DNA of 64,000 nt from Pseudoalteromonas rubra (GTDB lineage: Bacteria > Pseudomonadota > Gammaproteobacteria > Enterobacterales > Alteromonadaceae), in assembly GCF_005887095.1 (NCBI RefSeq), contig NZ_PNCI01000001.1, forward strand, positions 1 through 64,000, given 5' to 3'. Both the position numbers and the translations under genes were made by a program. Below, in pieces: positions 34,011 through 43,195 of this stretch; the stretch's first letter is position 1; each line of letters begins with the position of its first letter. Below the pieces are notes generated by a model that ran no database searches, had not been told where the DNA came from, and saw nothing but the letters and a program-made list of their open reading frames with translations.

Positions 34011-36770
34011 TTGTTTGAGAAAATTAACGCATTACCTAAGGTAGCAATTGCGATTTTGCTCGGGTTGTTAGGTGGGTTTGCAAACCTGTTACCTTTATGG
34101 TTCCTGGATAGCTCCGAGTTTTTGCTCGGGCAACTGTTTGTAATTCTTGCATTAATGTCGTTAGGTTGGCGCTACGCGCTCTTGTGCGTAGCAATCGGCG
34201 CGGCGTTTATATTTTACCGTTGGGGCCACTGTTGGCCCTCTATGGTGTTTCTGTTAGAGATTGCCTGGTTACAGGTGTTTTGTGTCAGGCCCAATAAACC
34301 TCTGTTTATGCGGGGGTTAGCATTTTGGGTGCTATTTGGTGTCCCGCTGCTCTTCCTGTTCGGCAAGTTTGCCCTGGATCTCAATCTGCTTGTGATCATG
34401 ACTGCACTGGCTAAGTATTTTATCAATGCCGCAATCTGTCTGGTTATTGTTGATTTGCTGTCGTTGTTTTTGTTCAAACAACTTTGGCAAGCCAAGCCCT
34501 TGTATCGCATTTTAAATTATATGATCAGCCACCTTATCATTCTGGTGGTTCTGGTCACCACGATTATGCTGACTAACAGTCACTATGAGCGCATTGAATA
34601 TGAGGTCAGGGCACAGCTGAGTGACGTGGCAAATACAACCGCACAGCGCATAGACAGCTTTTTGGGAAATCATCGCAGGGCGCTGGCCGATGCTGCCTAC
34701 AATATTGAAAGAGGATTGGACAAGCAGCAGACGATCACCCGGCTGGTCGAGTCTTATCCTAATATCAGAACAGCGATTACGGCAGAGCAGTCCGGGCTGG
34801 TTACTCACTTTTATCCAGACACCCTAAGAACGAGCCTGGCAGGGGAAGTCCCCGCAGTTTCCGATCGTCAGTATTTTATCCAGGCACCTTACTACCCAGG
34901 TGGATTCGTTTCCGGGATATTCCGTGGCAGAGGCTTTGGTGATGATTCGATAGTGGCGATATCGGCGCCTATTTATCAACAAGGCGAGTTTGACGGAATA
35001 GTGGAAGGCTCGGTATTTTTTAATACATTTGAGCAGTTTATCCCTCGAGTGTTGTCTCATATGGGGCACCTGATGATACTCGATAGCAATAATAAGGTAG
35101 TGTTTAGCTCGTTAAAGTCTGACTTTAATACCCTCGATGAGATCAATGACGCCACATTGGACACGTTAACCAATGACAATCAAAACCTGTATATCGGTAA
35201 AACAGAGGAAGTGTTTTACCGGCGAAGCGTTCGCTCCGAGCAGTTTGGCTGGCAGGTCATCAGTTTAATTGAGCGCAAGTACGTCAATATGGCGGTTGCA
35301 TCTGCCTGGGGGCAATCTTTCTTCCTTGCTTTGTTTATTATCGCGCTCAGCAGTGTACTGGTGAGTAAGCTGACCCGCATGTTGATTAACCCAATGCATG
35401 ACTTGAGTAGCCGGCTCAATAGTTTTGACCCTGCCAGTCGTAATGATGACTTGTCGCCCAAAGAAGAAGCGACTTTTCTTGAAGTCATTACATTACAACA
35501 GCAATTTACCCAACTGGCATTTAAGCTCTCAATGAGTTTTAAAAAGCTGCAAAAAGCGAATCAGGAAAATCAATCTCTTAATGCCCAGCTGACAAACTTT
35601 AATGCCCAGTTAGAGACGCAGGTTCAGGAGAAAACGGAAGAGCTGATTGATGCGCTTGACCGGGCAAACAAAGCCAGCTCTGCTAAGAGTTTGTTTTTGG
35701 CCAACATGAGCCATGAGATTCGCACGCCACTCAATGGCATCATTGGTATGACTGCGGATATGCAGCGCAATACACTCGATCAGTCTACCGCTGAGTCGTT
35801 GCAGATTATTTACCAGTCGGCACATAACTTATTGTTAATATTGAATGATATTCTCGACTATTCAAAAATAGAAGCCGGAGCACTAGAGTTAGACAAGCAG
35901 GATGTTGCCTTTCATAAGGTATTGCATGCTCTGACAACCTCATTTTGCAAAACAGGTGTTAAGCAAGGGGTATCGTTTAGTTCTGATGTAGACGCCTCTG
36001 TACCTGAATATCTGTTGCTGGATGAGCTGCGTATTACGCAAATTATTAATAATTTGCTTAGCAACGCGGGGAAGTTTACGGAGCAGGGCAGTATTAAACT
36101 GAATGCTCGATATATTAATGGTGCTTTACATATTGCCATCATAGATACTGGCGTTGGTATTGCGAAGGAAAAACAAAAGCTGCTGTTTGGCGAGTTTATC
36201 CAGGCAGATGTCTCTACCACGCGTAAATACGGTGGAACGGGTCTGGGGTTAACGATTTGCAAGCGGTTGGTAGAAGCCATGGGCGGCTCTATTGAGGTGG
36301 AAAGTGCCTCAGGTCAGGGTAGTACATTTTCTGTGATTATTCCTGCTGAACCAGGAGAAGCTCAGCATGAAGAAAAACAACAGGTTAATGCACCAAATTT
36401 ACGCGGGGTAAATGTTTTATTGGTTGAGGATAATCCCATAAATCAGATCGTTGCCGCTAAGCTTATGGATCATACAGGGTGTAGCCTGACCAAGGCAAAT
36501 GATGGCCTGGATGCACTGGCTCTGCTGAAAGGGAATAATATTCCTCTGGTGTTGATGGACTGTCAGATGCCAAATATGGATGGCTTTGACTGTACGCGTC
36601 GGATCAGACAAAACCCGGATCTGTATGGCACACCCTACATTGTGGCTATCACAGCCAATGCATTTAACGAAGACAGGGTTAAATGCCTGCAGGTAGGTAT
36701 GGATGACTTCGTTTCTAAACCCATTGAGCCCGACGCGCTGTATCAATGCCTGCTGAGATGGCAGGGTTAA
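34011..36770 (+). CDS. hybrid sensor histidine kinase/response regulator
   Basis: A 919-residue membrane signalling protein. The N-terminal 180 residues form about seven membrane helices of the MASE1 type. A periplasmic sensing region (about 195-450, dCache-like) follows, then a coiled coil, HisKA with the phospho-accepting H568 in [10 protein letters not shown], and HATPase ([23 protein letters not shown]). The C-terminal receiver has the phosphoacceptor D850 ([12 protein letters not shown]) and starts [14 protein letters not shown] start with GAGGAG upstream. No HPt domain is present, so phosphotransfer needs an external partner. Convergent with the propeller-GGDEF-EAL gene. Confidence 0.94.
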   Translation: MFEKINALPKVAIAILLGLLGGFANLLPLWFLDSSEFLLGQLFVILALMSLGWRYALLCVAIGAAFIFYRWGHCWPSMVFLLEIAWLQVFCVRPNKPLFMRGLAFWVLFGVPLLFLFGKFALDLNLLVIMTALAKYFINAAICLVIVDLLSLFLFKQLWQAKPLYRILNYMISHLIILVVLVTTIMLTNSHYERIEYEVRAQLSDVANTTAQRIDSFLGNHRRALADAAYNIERGLDKQQTITRLVESYPNIRTAITAEQSGLVTHFYPDTLRTSLAGEVPAVSDRQYFIQAPYYPGGFVSGIFRGRGFGDDSIVAISAPIYQQGEFDGIVEGSVFFNTFEQFIPRVLSHMGHLMILDSNNKVVFSSLKSDFNTLDEINDATLDTLTNDNQNLYIGKTEEVFYRRSVRSEQFGWQVISLIERKYVNMAVASAWGQSFFLALFIIALSSVLVSKLTRMLINPMHDLSSRLNSFDPASRNDDLSPKEEATFLEVITLQQQFTQLAFKLSMSFKKLQKANQENQSLNAQLTNFNAQLETQVQEKTEELIDALDRANKASSAKSLFLANMSHEIRTPLNGIIGMTADMQRNTLDQSTAESLQIIYQSAHNLLLILNDILDYSKIEAGALELDKQDVAFHKVLHALTTSFCKTGVKQGVSFSSDVDASVPEYLLLDELRITQIINNLLSNAGKFTEQGSIKLNARYINGALHIAIIDTGVGIAKEKQKLLFGEFIQADVSTTRKYGGTGLGLTICKRLVEAMGGSIEVESASGQGSTFSVIIPAEPGEAQHEEKQQVNAPNLRGVNVLLVEDNPINQIVAAKLMDHTGCSLTKANDGLDALALLKGNNIPLVLMDCQMPNMDGFDCTRRIRQNPDLYGTPYIVAITANAFNEDRVKCLQVGMDDFVSKPIEPDALYQCLLRWQG

Positions 36771-36786
36771 ACAATCAAGTCCTGTT

Positions 36787-36808
36787 CGGGCATACAATTG
36801 TATGCCCG
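36787..36808. terminator. palindrome between convergent signalling genes
   Basis: CGGGCATACA/TGTATGCCCG is a perfect inverted repeat of 22 bp in the 42-bp gap between two stop codons. It has no long T run, so the effect on transcription is probable but not certain. It could serve both strands. Confidence 0.6.
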
Positions 36809-36812
36809 TCAT

Positions 36813-39800
36813 CTAACTCACTCGTGCAACATCGGGTGGGTACTTTTCAAATAGCCCTTTTACACTAAGCGGCTTTGAAAAATAATACCCCTGCATATAC
36901 TCGCATCCTAAATCCCTGAGAAAGCTGAGTTGTTGAGCGGTTTCAACGCCCTCGGCAATACAGGCCATATTGAGATTTTGAGCAAGCATATAAATGGTTT
37001 TCACAATCGAGCGATTGTGAGGATGTGTTTCCAGGGTGCGAATGAAGCTTTGATCAATTTTGATAATATCGATAGGAAACTGGCTCAGGTAAGTAAGAGA
37101 AGAATAGCCTGTGCCAAAGTCATCCAGAAGCAGTGTAAAACCAAACTTTTTAAGCTCAGAAAGGGTTTTACTGGCCTTATGCCTGTCGGCCAGAAAGCTG
37201 GTTTCGGTGATCTCTAACTTGAGCTGATGATTACTCAGGTCAAACTCAGCGATAATGCTGTTCAGTGATGCTGCCAGATTATCACGCATTATGTGCTGAG
37301 GTGACAAATTCAGCGACAGATAAAATGAACTCTGTTGCTGAAAAAACGGAGCCAGCTCTTGCAGCGCATTACGCAGGGCTTGTGTTGTCATTCGCTCAAT
37401 TAAGCCAACATCCTCTGCAATGGGAATAAATTCAGCTGGTGAAACTGGCGCTGAATCTAATTGCCAGCGCATCAGGAGTTCCACCCCCGTCAGAGAGTGA
37501 TTTGTCGTATTCATGATTGGCTGATAATGGTTATAGAACTGGTTTTCTTCTACAGCTTCTTTGAGAGCCGCCTCCAGACTCAGTTTTCTGCTCAGGTGAG
37601 CGTTCATCTCATTAGTAAAGAACTTGAAGTTATTTCTGCCACTTTGCTTAGCACTGAGCATGGCGATATCCGCGTTGCGCAGTAAGCCTTCGGCAGTTTG
37701 CTCATCGAATGGAAAGATAGCGACCCCCACACTGGCCGAAATACTCATTGAAATACCATCCACGTCGTATTTACTACACAGAGTGTTGATCATCTGCTGT
37801 ACCAGTTCTGTGACTTGCGCAATGTCTTCGAAGGTCTTAACCAACACAATAAATTCGTCGCCACTTTGCCGCCCCAGTATACAGTGCTGCGTCAGTACAC
37901 TGTTGATCCTTTTAGTGACTGCGATGAGGAGTTGATCTCCGGCAGAGTGGCCATAGGCGTCATTAATGGGCTTGAACTTGTCGAGATCGATAAACAACAA
38001 AGCGCACCCGGTGTTATTTTTGGTCGCATTATAAATTGCGAACTCAATGTGTTGTAGCATCAGGTTACGATTGGGCAAGTCGGTCAGGGCATCAAAATTA
38101 GCCAGGTAACGCAGCTCACTTTGTGCCTGCTTTTGTTGTGATAAATCCGAGCCAACGATGACCAGAAACTCAATATCACCTTGCTCATCGGCAATCGCGT
38201 TAATACTGAGCTGAACTGTGCTTTGTCGTTCATCATCAAAGGTGATGTCCACTTCCTGCTTGATATTCTCGCGTGCTTGTATTTTTCGCAGTACGGCGAG
38301 CAACTGACTGAGTTGCTGTCGGCCCAGTAATTTTGCTAATTTTGAGCGGGTTAGTTGTTTCTGGGGGTCTTGATCGCCGAGGGCAAATGCGGCGGACAAA
38401 CTCTGGTTTACGGATAATAGCTGTAGATTATTATCCAGAATCAATAACCAATCCTGGATCTGGGACAGGGCTTGCGCAAACATGGCAGCATTCAGCTGAC
38501 TTGCTTTGTGCTCAGTGATATTGCTGTAAACCCCCGAGACTTTTAGCGGCATTCCCGAGGGAGCCCACTCACTGACTTTAGCGATATCGTGATACCAAAG
38601 CCAGCCTTGTTGTTGCGAATATATTCGGTACGTAATAGAAAGTTGGCTGTCAGGTGCGGCGAGAAAGCGTGCCCACTGACGTCGCACCATTTCTCGATCC
38701 TGTGGGTGAACCTTGTCAAAGAAAGACGCCAGAGATAGAGGCTTACGTTGACTCGGACCTTTCGAGTTGCCGAGCAAGGAGATTTGCTGAGTCTGGATAT
38801 CCATACTCCATAATCCGCTCTGTGTTTTTTTAAGCGCTAAGTCTATCTGGGCTTTTGCATTGGCAAGTTCATCAAACGTCTGCCGCAAAGCGCGTTGCTT
38901 CAGGCGATGTCTGCGATAGATAATCGCGAGAGAGCCTATGGTAAACAGCAAATAGCTTGTTATTGCCTGCGGTGTGTTCCACCAGGCATGTTTAACCTGA
39001 AAGTTCAGCTGAGAGTTCGAGAGCACTTCATCGCTTCCAGGCCTGTACTCCGACAGCGACAGCGTGTATTCACCTGACTTTAAGCTATTAAAAAACACAT
39101 AGTTATTTTTGATATTTTGGATGTCGACAGAAACAGGACCAGACAGACGTGCATTAATAAAGTGCTGCCGCACGCCGAACAGGTTAAACTGGCTAAACTC
39201 AAATCGAAACCCTATATCATCATATTCGAACTGCAAAGTCTGATCATGCAGTTGTGCCGGTGACACCAGAAAGGGCCTGGACATCACTTGTACATTAGAA
39301 AACCTGATTTTTTCCTCTTCGGCGGATAAGATAAAGGCGTCGGGATTAAACTTTACGGCGCCATTGGGTGTACCAAATACAAGTTCTCCCGAGTGCAAGG
39401 CCCGACTTGCGCCTAAGTTAAACTCATTGGTGACCAGCCCATTTCTGTGGTCATAATGGTTGAGTTGCAGTGATGCCAGGTTGAGAGAATAAAGACCACT
39501 TTGACTGCTAACCCATAGTTTATTGTGCAGATCGCGCTCAATCTCATACAGGGTGTTCGAGTGCAGCCCTTGATTTTCGGTGATATGTATAATGGGTTGA
39601 TAACTGCTGGTATCCAGGCCTACTAGCCCCGTACTATTGGTTGCCAGCCAAAGCCGCCCCTGGCTGTCCTGCTCCCAGTCGTTTACTGCGGGGTATGCAT
39701 TACCCGACTTTTTATTAGATTGCCAGATAGTGCTCACTTGGTGACTCTGTCTGTTATAACTCAGTAACCCCTCGGGCGTACTAAACAGCAGTTCATCTGG

Positions 39801-41306
39801 TTTACTGGGTCTGGCAGGTAAAAACAACAGGCTCTGCAGGGTATCGAGTTGAGCTTCCAATTCACTCAGTGTTGTGATGGATTGCAGTGCCAGGTCATAT
39901 AGATAAATATTGTGATGTGTATGAAACAACAGAGTACGTTGATCAACCATAAACGAGCCAACAAGGTGCTCCGAGTCGTCCACAGGGGAATGTGTACCAG
40001 ATACGGCCAGGTTGGATACCCGCCCGGTTTTAATATCAAACTGCTTAACACCTGATCTGGTATCGAGCAGGAGGATATTGTCTGCCAAATAAGGCGAGGT
40101 ATAGATGTTATACACAGCATGACTGCCATAAGCAGGTTTGTGATTAACAGCTCTAAAATAACTTTGCGTTAGTTTAGTGTGATTATTGGCTGAAAAATGA
40201 TGCAATCCGTCATCACTCCCGAGCCAGAGCGAACCGTCGTTGTCCTGGTGTATGGCCCAGATGTTATTGTTGAAGTTGTCTTCGTGAAAAGCCAGTAACT
40301 TAAAGCGGTAAGCCGATGTTGGCCAAATAAATGCGCCGCTATTGTTGGAGCCCATCCATACGTTGCCATGGTCATCCAATAGCATGGCTGGAATGGTGTT
40401 TTGTGGAGTCAGATAGCGACTGTCACTAAACGAAAATATCTTACTGGCGGCGTGGTTGCGGCGGTCTACAAGAAACAACCCTGAGTCTGTTGCCAGGTAC
40501 TCCCCATAAGGGCCCTGTTCGTGTGCCCAAATATTCAGCTCTGGAACCAGCTGGTATGCCTGCTCGGTTTGTAACTGTTTGTCTTTGGAGGGAACGACAA
40601 ATAAGCCTTCCACAGTACCCACAAGTAATCCCAACGCGGGATCTGGCTTTAACAGTTTTACATTGCTGTTAAGCTCCGACTTTTTGGTGTGACCTAAATG
40701 ACTGAGTGAAACGAGCTGGCTATTGCTTAACTGAAAGAGACCCGTTTCTGTGCCGACGAGTAATGTATCGTGCCATGCTAGCAAAGTTCGAATATAAGCA
40801 CCATTTGGTAGGGTCGCCAGGCGCTGCGAAGTGTAGGTATTGGTATCTATCTGATACAGCACGTTTTCAATGGCAATGACGTAGTTGTTACCAAATTGGG
40901 TCACTGCACCGACGGCGGCATCTGGCGCAATACCCTGGCGACTATCCTGGGAAAATAACTTAATCAGGGAAAACGTATTGGTATTGAGTAAAAAGGCCCC
41001 TGACTGGACGGTTGATATAAAAAGCTGGTCATTATCTAACAATCGGATCAATATAATGTCACTACCAGAGAAGGTTTTCTGGCCATGAAAAGCACTAAAC
41101 TGGTTACCATCAAAGCGGTTCAGGCCCTGTCGGGTTGCTATCCAGATATAGCCGTATTTGTCCTGTGCAAACCCGGTGACACTGGACTGGGATAGTCCTT
41201 CTTGCGTTGACAGTCGGCTGATCTGATTCGCATAATAAGGCTGTGCAACCACACCGTGCCACATAAATAAAAAGGACAATATAACTGCTTTGAACCAGTT
41301 GTTCAT
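36813..41306 (-). CDS. sensory beta-propeller GGDEF-EAL protein
   Basis: A 1497-residue membrane protein for cyclic-di-GMP turnover. Signal peptide, then about 13 two-component-regulator propeller repeats (IWIATRQGLNRFDG, WLGSDDGLHHF and so on; residues 25-680), a Y_Y_Y domain (about 690-775) and one membrane helix (about 790). A PAS-type region with two PAS units (about 840-1060), GGDEF (SGDEF at 1148-1152) and EAL (ELL at 1276-1278, plus LEITETSF, DDFGTGYSSL and EGVET) follow. The EAL catalytic residues look complete. The SGDEF site may or may not be active. Periplasmic sensing of a sugar-like ligand is typical of such propellers. Confidence 0.93.
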   Translation of the reverse strand: MNNWFKAVILSFLFMWHGVVAQPYYANQISRLSTQEGLSQSSVTGFAQDKYGYIWIATRQGLNRFDGNQFSAFHGQKTFSGSDIILIRLLDNDQLFISTVQSGAFLLNTNTFSLIKLFSQDSRQGIAPDAAVGAVTQFGNNYVIAIENVLYQIDTNTYTSQRLATLPNGAYIRTLLAWHDTLLVGTETGLFQLSNSQLVSLSHLGHTKKSELNSNVKLLKPDPALGLLVGTVEGLFVVPSKDKQLQTEQAYQLVPELNIWAHEQGPYGEYLATDSGLFLVDRRNHAASKIFSFSDSRYLTPQNTIPAMLLDDHGNVWMGSNNSGAFIWPTSAYRFKLLAFHEDNFNNNIWAIHQDNDGSLWLGSDDGLHHFSANNHTKLTQSYFRAVNHKPAYGSHAVYNIYTSPYLADNILLLDTRSGVKQFDIKTGRVSNLAVSGTHSPVDDSEHLVGSFMVDQRTLLFHTHHNIYLYDLALQSITTLSELEAQLDTLQSLLFLPARPSKPDELLFSTPEGLLSYNRQSHQVSTIWQSNKKSGNAYPAVNDWEQDSQGRLWLATNSTGLVGLDTSSYQPIIHITENQGLHSNTLYEIERDLHNKLWVSSQSGLYSLNLASLQLNHYDHRNGLVTNEFNLGASRALHSGELVFGTPNGAVKFNPDAFILSAEEEKIRFSNVQVMSRPFLVSPAQLHDQTLQFEYDDIGFRFEFSQFNLFGVRQHFINARLSGPVSVDIQNIKNNYVFFNSLKSGEYTLSLSEYRPGSDEVLSNSQLNFQVKHAWWNTPQAITSYLLFTIGSLAIIYRRHRLKQRALRQTFDELANAKAQIDLALKKTQSGLWSMDIQTQQISLLGNSKGPSQRKPLSLASFFDKVHPQDREMVRRQWARFLAAPDSQLSITYRIYSQQQGWLWYHDIAKVSEWAPSGMPLKVSGVYSNITEHKASQLNAAMFAQALSQIQDWLLILDNNLQLLSVNQSLSAAFALGDQDPQKQLTRSKLAKLLGRQQLSQLLAVLRKIQARENIKQEVDITFDDERQSTVQLSINAIADEQGDIEFLVIVGSDLSQQKQAQSELRYLANFDALTDLPNRNLMLQHIEFAIYNATKNNTGCALLFIDLDKFKPINDAYGHSAGDQLLIAVTKRINSVLTQHCILGRQSGDEFIVLVKTFEDIAQVTELVQQMINTLCSKYDVDGISMSISASVGVAIFPFDEQTAEGLLRNADIAMLSAKQSGRNNFKFFTNEMNAHLSRKLSLEAALKEAVEENQFYNHYQPIMNTTNHSLTGVELLMRWQLDSAPVSPAEFIPIAEDVGLIERMTTQALRNALQELAPFFQQQSSFYLSLNLSPQHIMRDNLAASLNSIIAEFDLSNHQLKLEITETSFLADRHKASKTLSELKKFGFTLLLDDFGTGYSSLTYLSQFPIDIIKIDQSFIRTLETHPHNRSIVKTIYMLAQNLNMACIAEGVETAQQLSFLRDLGCEYMQGYYFSKPLSVKGLFEKYPPDVARVS

Positions 41307-41637
41307 TCACACGTTCCTGGGCGCACATCAGTGAGCAGTCCATTCACGTTTTTGTGCAGTAACATTCGCTGAGTCATACTTTGCTCAGATTATGCTAATT
41401 ATACCAATTTATATGATGAGCAGAATGGGATTTCGTAAAAATGCTGCCATACAGCTCTTTTTTGACAAAAAAAACCTGCCACAACGCAATTATAAACCAT
41501 TGAACTGAAAGGTGTATCAGAACACGCTTCAATGCAACTACGAATTATTCTCATTATTTCTGCATTTGTTGTTGATAACCATTTTTGTTTAGATTAAAAT
41601 TGTACTCAGTTAAAGTTATTGAGAATGGTTTTCAGTT
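41307..41637. other. intergenic stretch with repeat end and Fur-like sequences
   Basis: No gene seen. A solitary TTATACCAATTT repeat end lies at 41399-41410. A Fur-like word is at 41542-41558 and a second TGAGAAT...TTTTCA inverted word is just before the bfd start. It separates the divergent propeller-GGDEF-EAL and bfd genes. Confidence 0.5.
41542..41558. promoter_or_regulatory. Fur-like site upstream of bfd
   Basis: The word ATTATTCTCATT at 41544-41555 also occurs at 42934-42945 before the bacterioferritin gene and resembles the Fur half-site family (ATAATCATTATC-like). A related TTGAGAATGG word is at 41619. Iron regulation of bfd is expected from other bacteria. Confidence 0.5.
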
Positions 41638-41832
41638 ATGTATATCTGCATTTGCCACGGTGTCACGGATAAAAAAATCGCCGAGTCAATTGATGATGGT
41701 GCAAGGTCAATGCGCGATTTGAGCAAAGAGCTGGGTGTAGGTTCACAGTGCGGTAAGTGCTGCAACTGTGCGAAGAAAATACTGAACGAAAAGCTGATTG
41801 ATATCGTCGATGTCACCGAGCAGGTTGCTTAA
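41638..41832 (+). CDS. bfd: bacterioferritin-associated ferredoxin
   Basis: A 64-residue [2Fe-2S] protein that reduces the haem of bacterioferritin to release iron. The four ligands C4, C6, C38 and C41 are present, in MYICICHG and SQCGKCC. Two further cysteines follow (C42, C44). The N-terminal BFD-type fold is complete. It is next to, and convergent with, the two bacterioferritin genes, which fits its role as their partner. Confidence 0.95.
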   Translation: MYICICHGVTDKKIAESIDDGARSMRDLSKELGVGSQCGKCCNCAKKILNEKLIDIVDVTEQVA

Positions 41833-41860
41833 TACCCGATATAAAAATAGCATTCTCGAG

Positions 41861-41886
41861 AAAAAGGGCCTTATGGCCCTTTTTTA
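41861..41886. terminator. bidirectional terminator between bfd and bfr
   Basis: The stem AAAAAGGGCC/GGCCCTTTTT with a TTAT loop lies between two convergent genes, 28 bases after the bfd stop and four before the bfr stop. A and T tracts suit both strands. Confidence 0.9.
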
Positions 41887-41889
41887 GTA

Positions 41890-42354
41890 TTACATTTGAG
41901 TCTGGAGATAATTTTCAATGCCAGTGACTTTAATGAGATGCTGCTGAGTTTCCAGCCAGTCTATCTGCTCTTCCTGCTCATTGAGGATATTGTCCAGTGC
42001 TTCTCGGCTGATGTAGTCCTGCTTTTCTTCACACAAGGCGATGGCGTCAACCAAATCCCCTAAAGACGCTTGCTCAAAAGCCATATTGGCCGCAATCATT
42101 TCCTCACTGTTTTCACCAATTTTGAGTCTACCCAGGTCTTGCAGGTTTGGTAAGCCTTCAAGAAACAAGATGCGCTCTATTAGTCGGTCAGCATTTTTCA
42201 TTTTCTGGATTGAGGTTTTGTAATCCGCTTTGTCCAGCTGAGTGAAACCGAAATCTTTAAACATACGTGCATGCAGGAAGTACTGGTTAATACCAACTAA
42301 CTCGTTCGCCAACACGGTATTGAGTGCACTAATAACTGCTTTATCGCCTTTCAT
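41890..42354 (-). CDS. bfr: bacterioferritin, haem-binding subunit with degenerate ferroxidase site
   Basis: A 154-residue iron-storage subunit of the ferritin family, close to E. coli Bfr in length. The haem-ligand methionine region IQKMKNADRL keeps M52. However, by alignment with E. coli Bfr the ferroxidase ligands E51, H54, E127 and H130 are replaced by Lys, Asn, Gln and Gln. Only E18 and E94 are retained. It probably supplies haem sites in a mixed 24-mer whose other subunit is encoded just upstream. The pair is nine bases apart (minus strand) and convergent with bfd. Confidence 0.92.
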   Translation of the reverse strand: MKGDKAVISALNTVLANELVGINQYFLHARMFKDFGFTQLDKADYKTSIQKMKNADRLIERILFLEGLPNLQDLGRLKIGENSEEMIAANMAFEQASLGDLVDAIALCEEKQDYISREALDNILNEQEEQIDWLETQQHLIKVTGIENYLQTQM

Positions 42355-42363
42355 TATGATTCC

Positions 42364-42834
42364 TTATGCCAGCTGAGATTGCAGGTAATTTTGGATGCCG
42401 ATTTTGTCAATCAGCCCGATCTGTTGTTCTAACCAGTAAACATGGTCTTCTTCTGTATCAAACAGTAGCTTTTCCAAAACCGCTCTTGACTGGTAGTCTT
42501 GCTCCTGTTCGCAGATTTTGATCGCGTGTTTCACGCTTTCTACCACTTCCAGTTCGAGCTTGAGGTCGTTTTCCATCATGGATTTGACATCGCTACCGAT
42601 CAGCAGATCGCGGCGTTTAGTCATATTTGGGACACCTTCAAGGAACAAGATACGCTTGATCAGCCAGTCCGCATGGGTGGTCTCTTCTTCCATTTCGTGA
42701 TTAAGACGCTCGTAAAGCTTATTCAGTCCCCAGTCGTCATACATACGAGAATGAATAAAGTACTGATCAATGGCCGCCAATTCGTTAGCCAGTAGCGCGT
42801 TGAATGCATCGATTACCTGTTGCTTGCCTTGCAT
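42364..42834 (-). CDS. bfr: bacterioferritin, ferroxidase subunit lacking the haem methionine
   Basis: A 156-residue bacterioferritin subunit. The ferroxidase ligands align as present: E18 ([11 protein letters not shown]), E51 and H54 (EETTHADW), E94, and E127/H130 (TEEDHVYW). The haem methionine (M52 in E. coli) is Thr. It complements the downstream subunit. Start is ATG at 42834 with GAGGTG before it; the longer frame to 42888 has no ribosome site. The promoter region contains a Fur-like word at 42934-42945. Confidence 0.93.
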   Translation of the reverse strand: MQGKQQVIDAFNALLANELAAIDQYFIHSRMYDDWGLNKLYERLNHEMEEETTHADWLIKRILFLEGVPNMTKRRDLLIGSDVKSMMENDLKLELEVVESVKHAIKICEQEQDYQSRAVLEKLLFDTEEDHVYWLEQQIGLIDKIGIQNYLQSQLA

Positions 42835-42925
42835 ATGTGTCACCTCAATTCGTTCTAAATTGTCGCCAGTGTACGTATATAAATTCACATGTCAACAAAA
42901 AAGCTATATAAATCAATATATTAAA

Positions 42926-42947
42926 AATTGATTATTATTCTCATTCC
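42926..42947. promoter_or_regulatory. Fur-like site upstream of bfr pair
   Basis: ATTATTCTCATT (42934-42945) is shared with the site before bfd and lies about 100 bases before the bfr start. The neighbouring sequence TTGATTATTATTC adds partial symmetry. The rest of 42835-43195 holds no gene; it also carries a GTGTAGC/GCTACAC hairpin at about 43140-43166. Confidence 0.45.
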
Positions 42948-43195
42948 AGTTCAGTTTTTGGACTTTAAATAGCAATCAAATGCAATAGGCTAGCGGTGTG
43001 TTTTGCTGCCGATGATTTACAGAGTTTGGCAATATGCAATGTGATACCCGATCACACCTATAAATTAGCGGCTAGTGCGCGCATAATGGCATCATAATTA
43101 TCGCAGACTGCGGTTGCTTATTGAGTTCCGAATATGGCGAGTGTAGCAGCATGATTCGGCTACACTGGGTGTGAGTTGCAAAGAAGAGTGATGAC

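Noticed and set aside
37461..38057. Plus-strand frames in the GGDEF-EAL gene
   Set aside because: They lie opposite conserved GGDEF and EAL motifs and lack ribosome sites.
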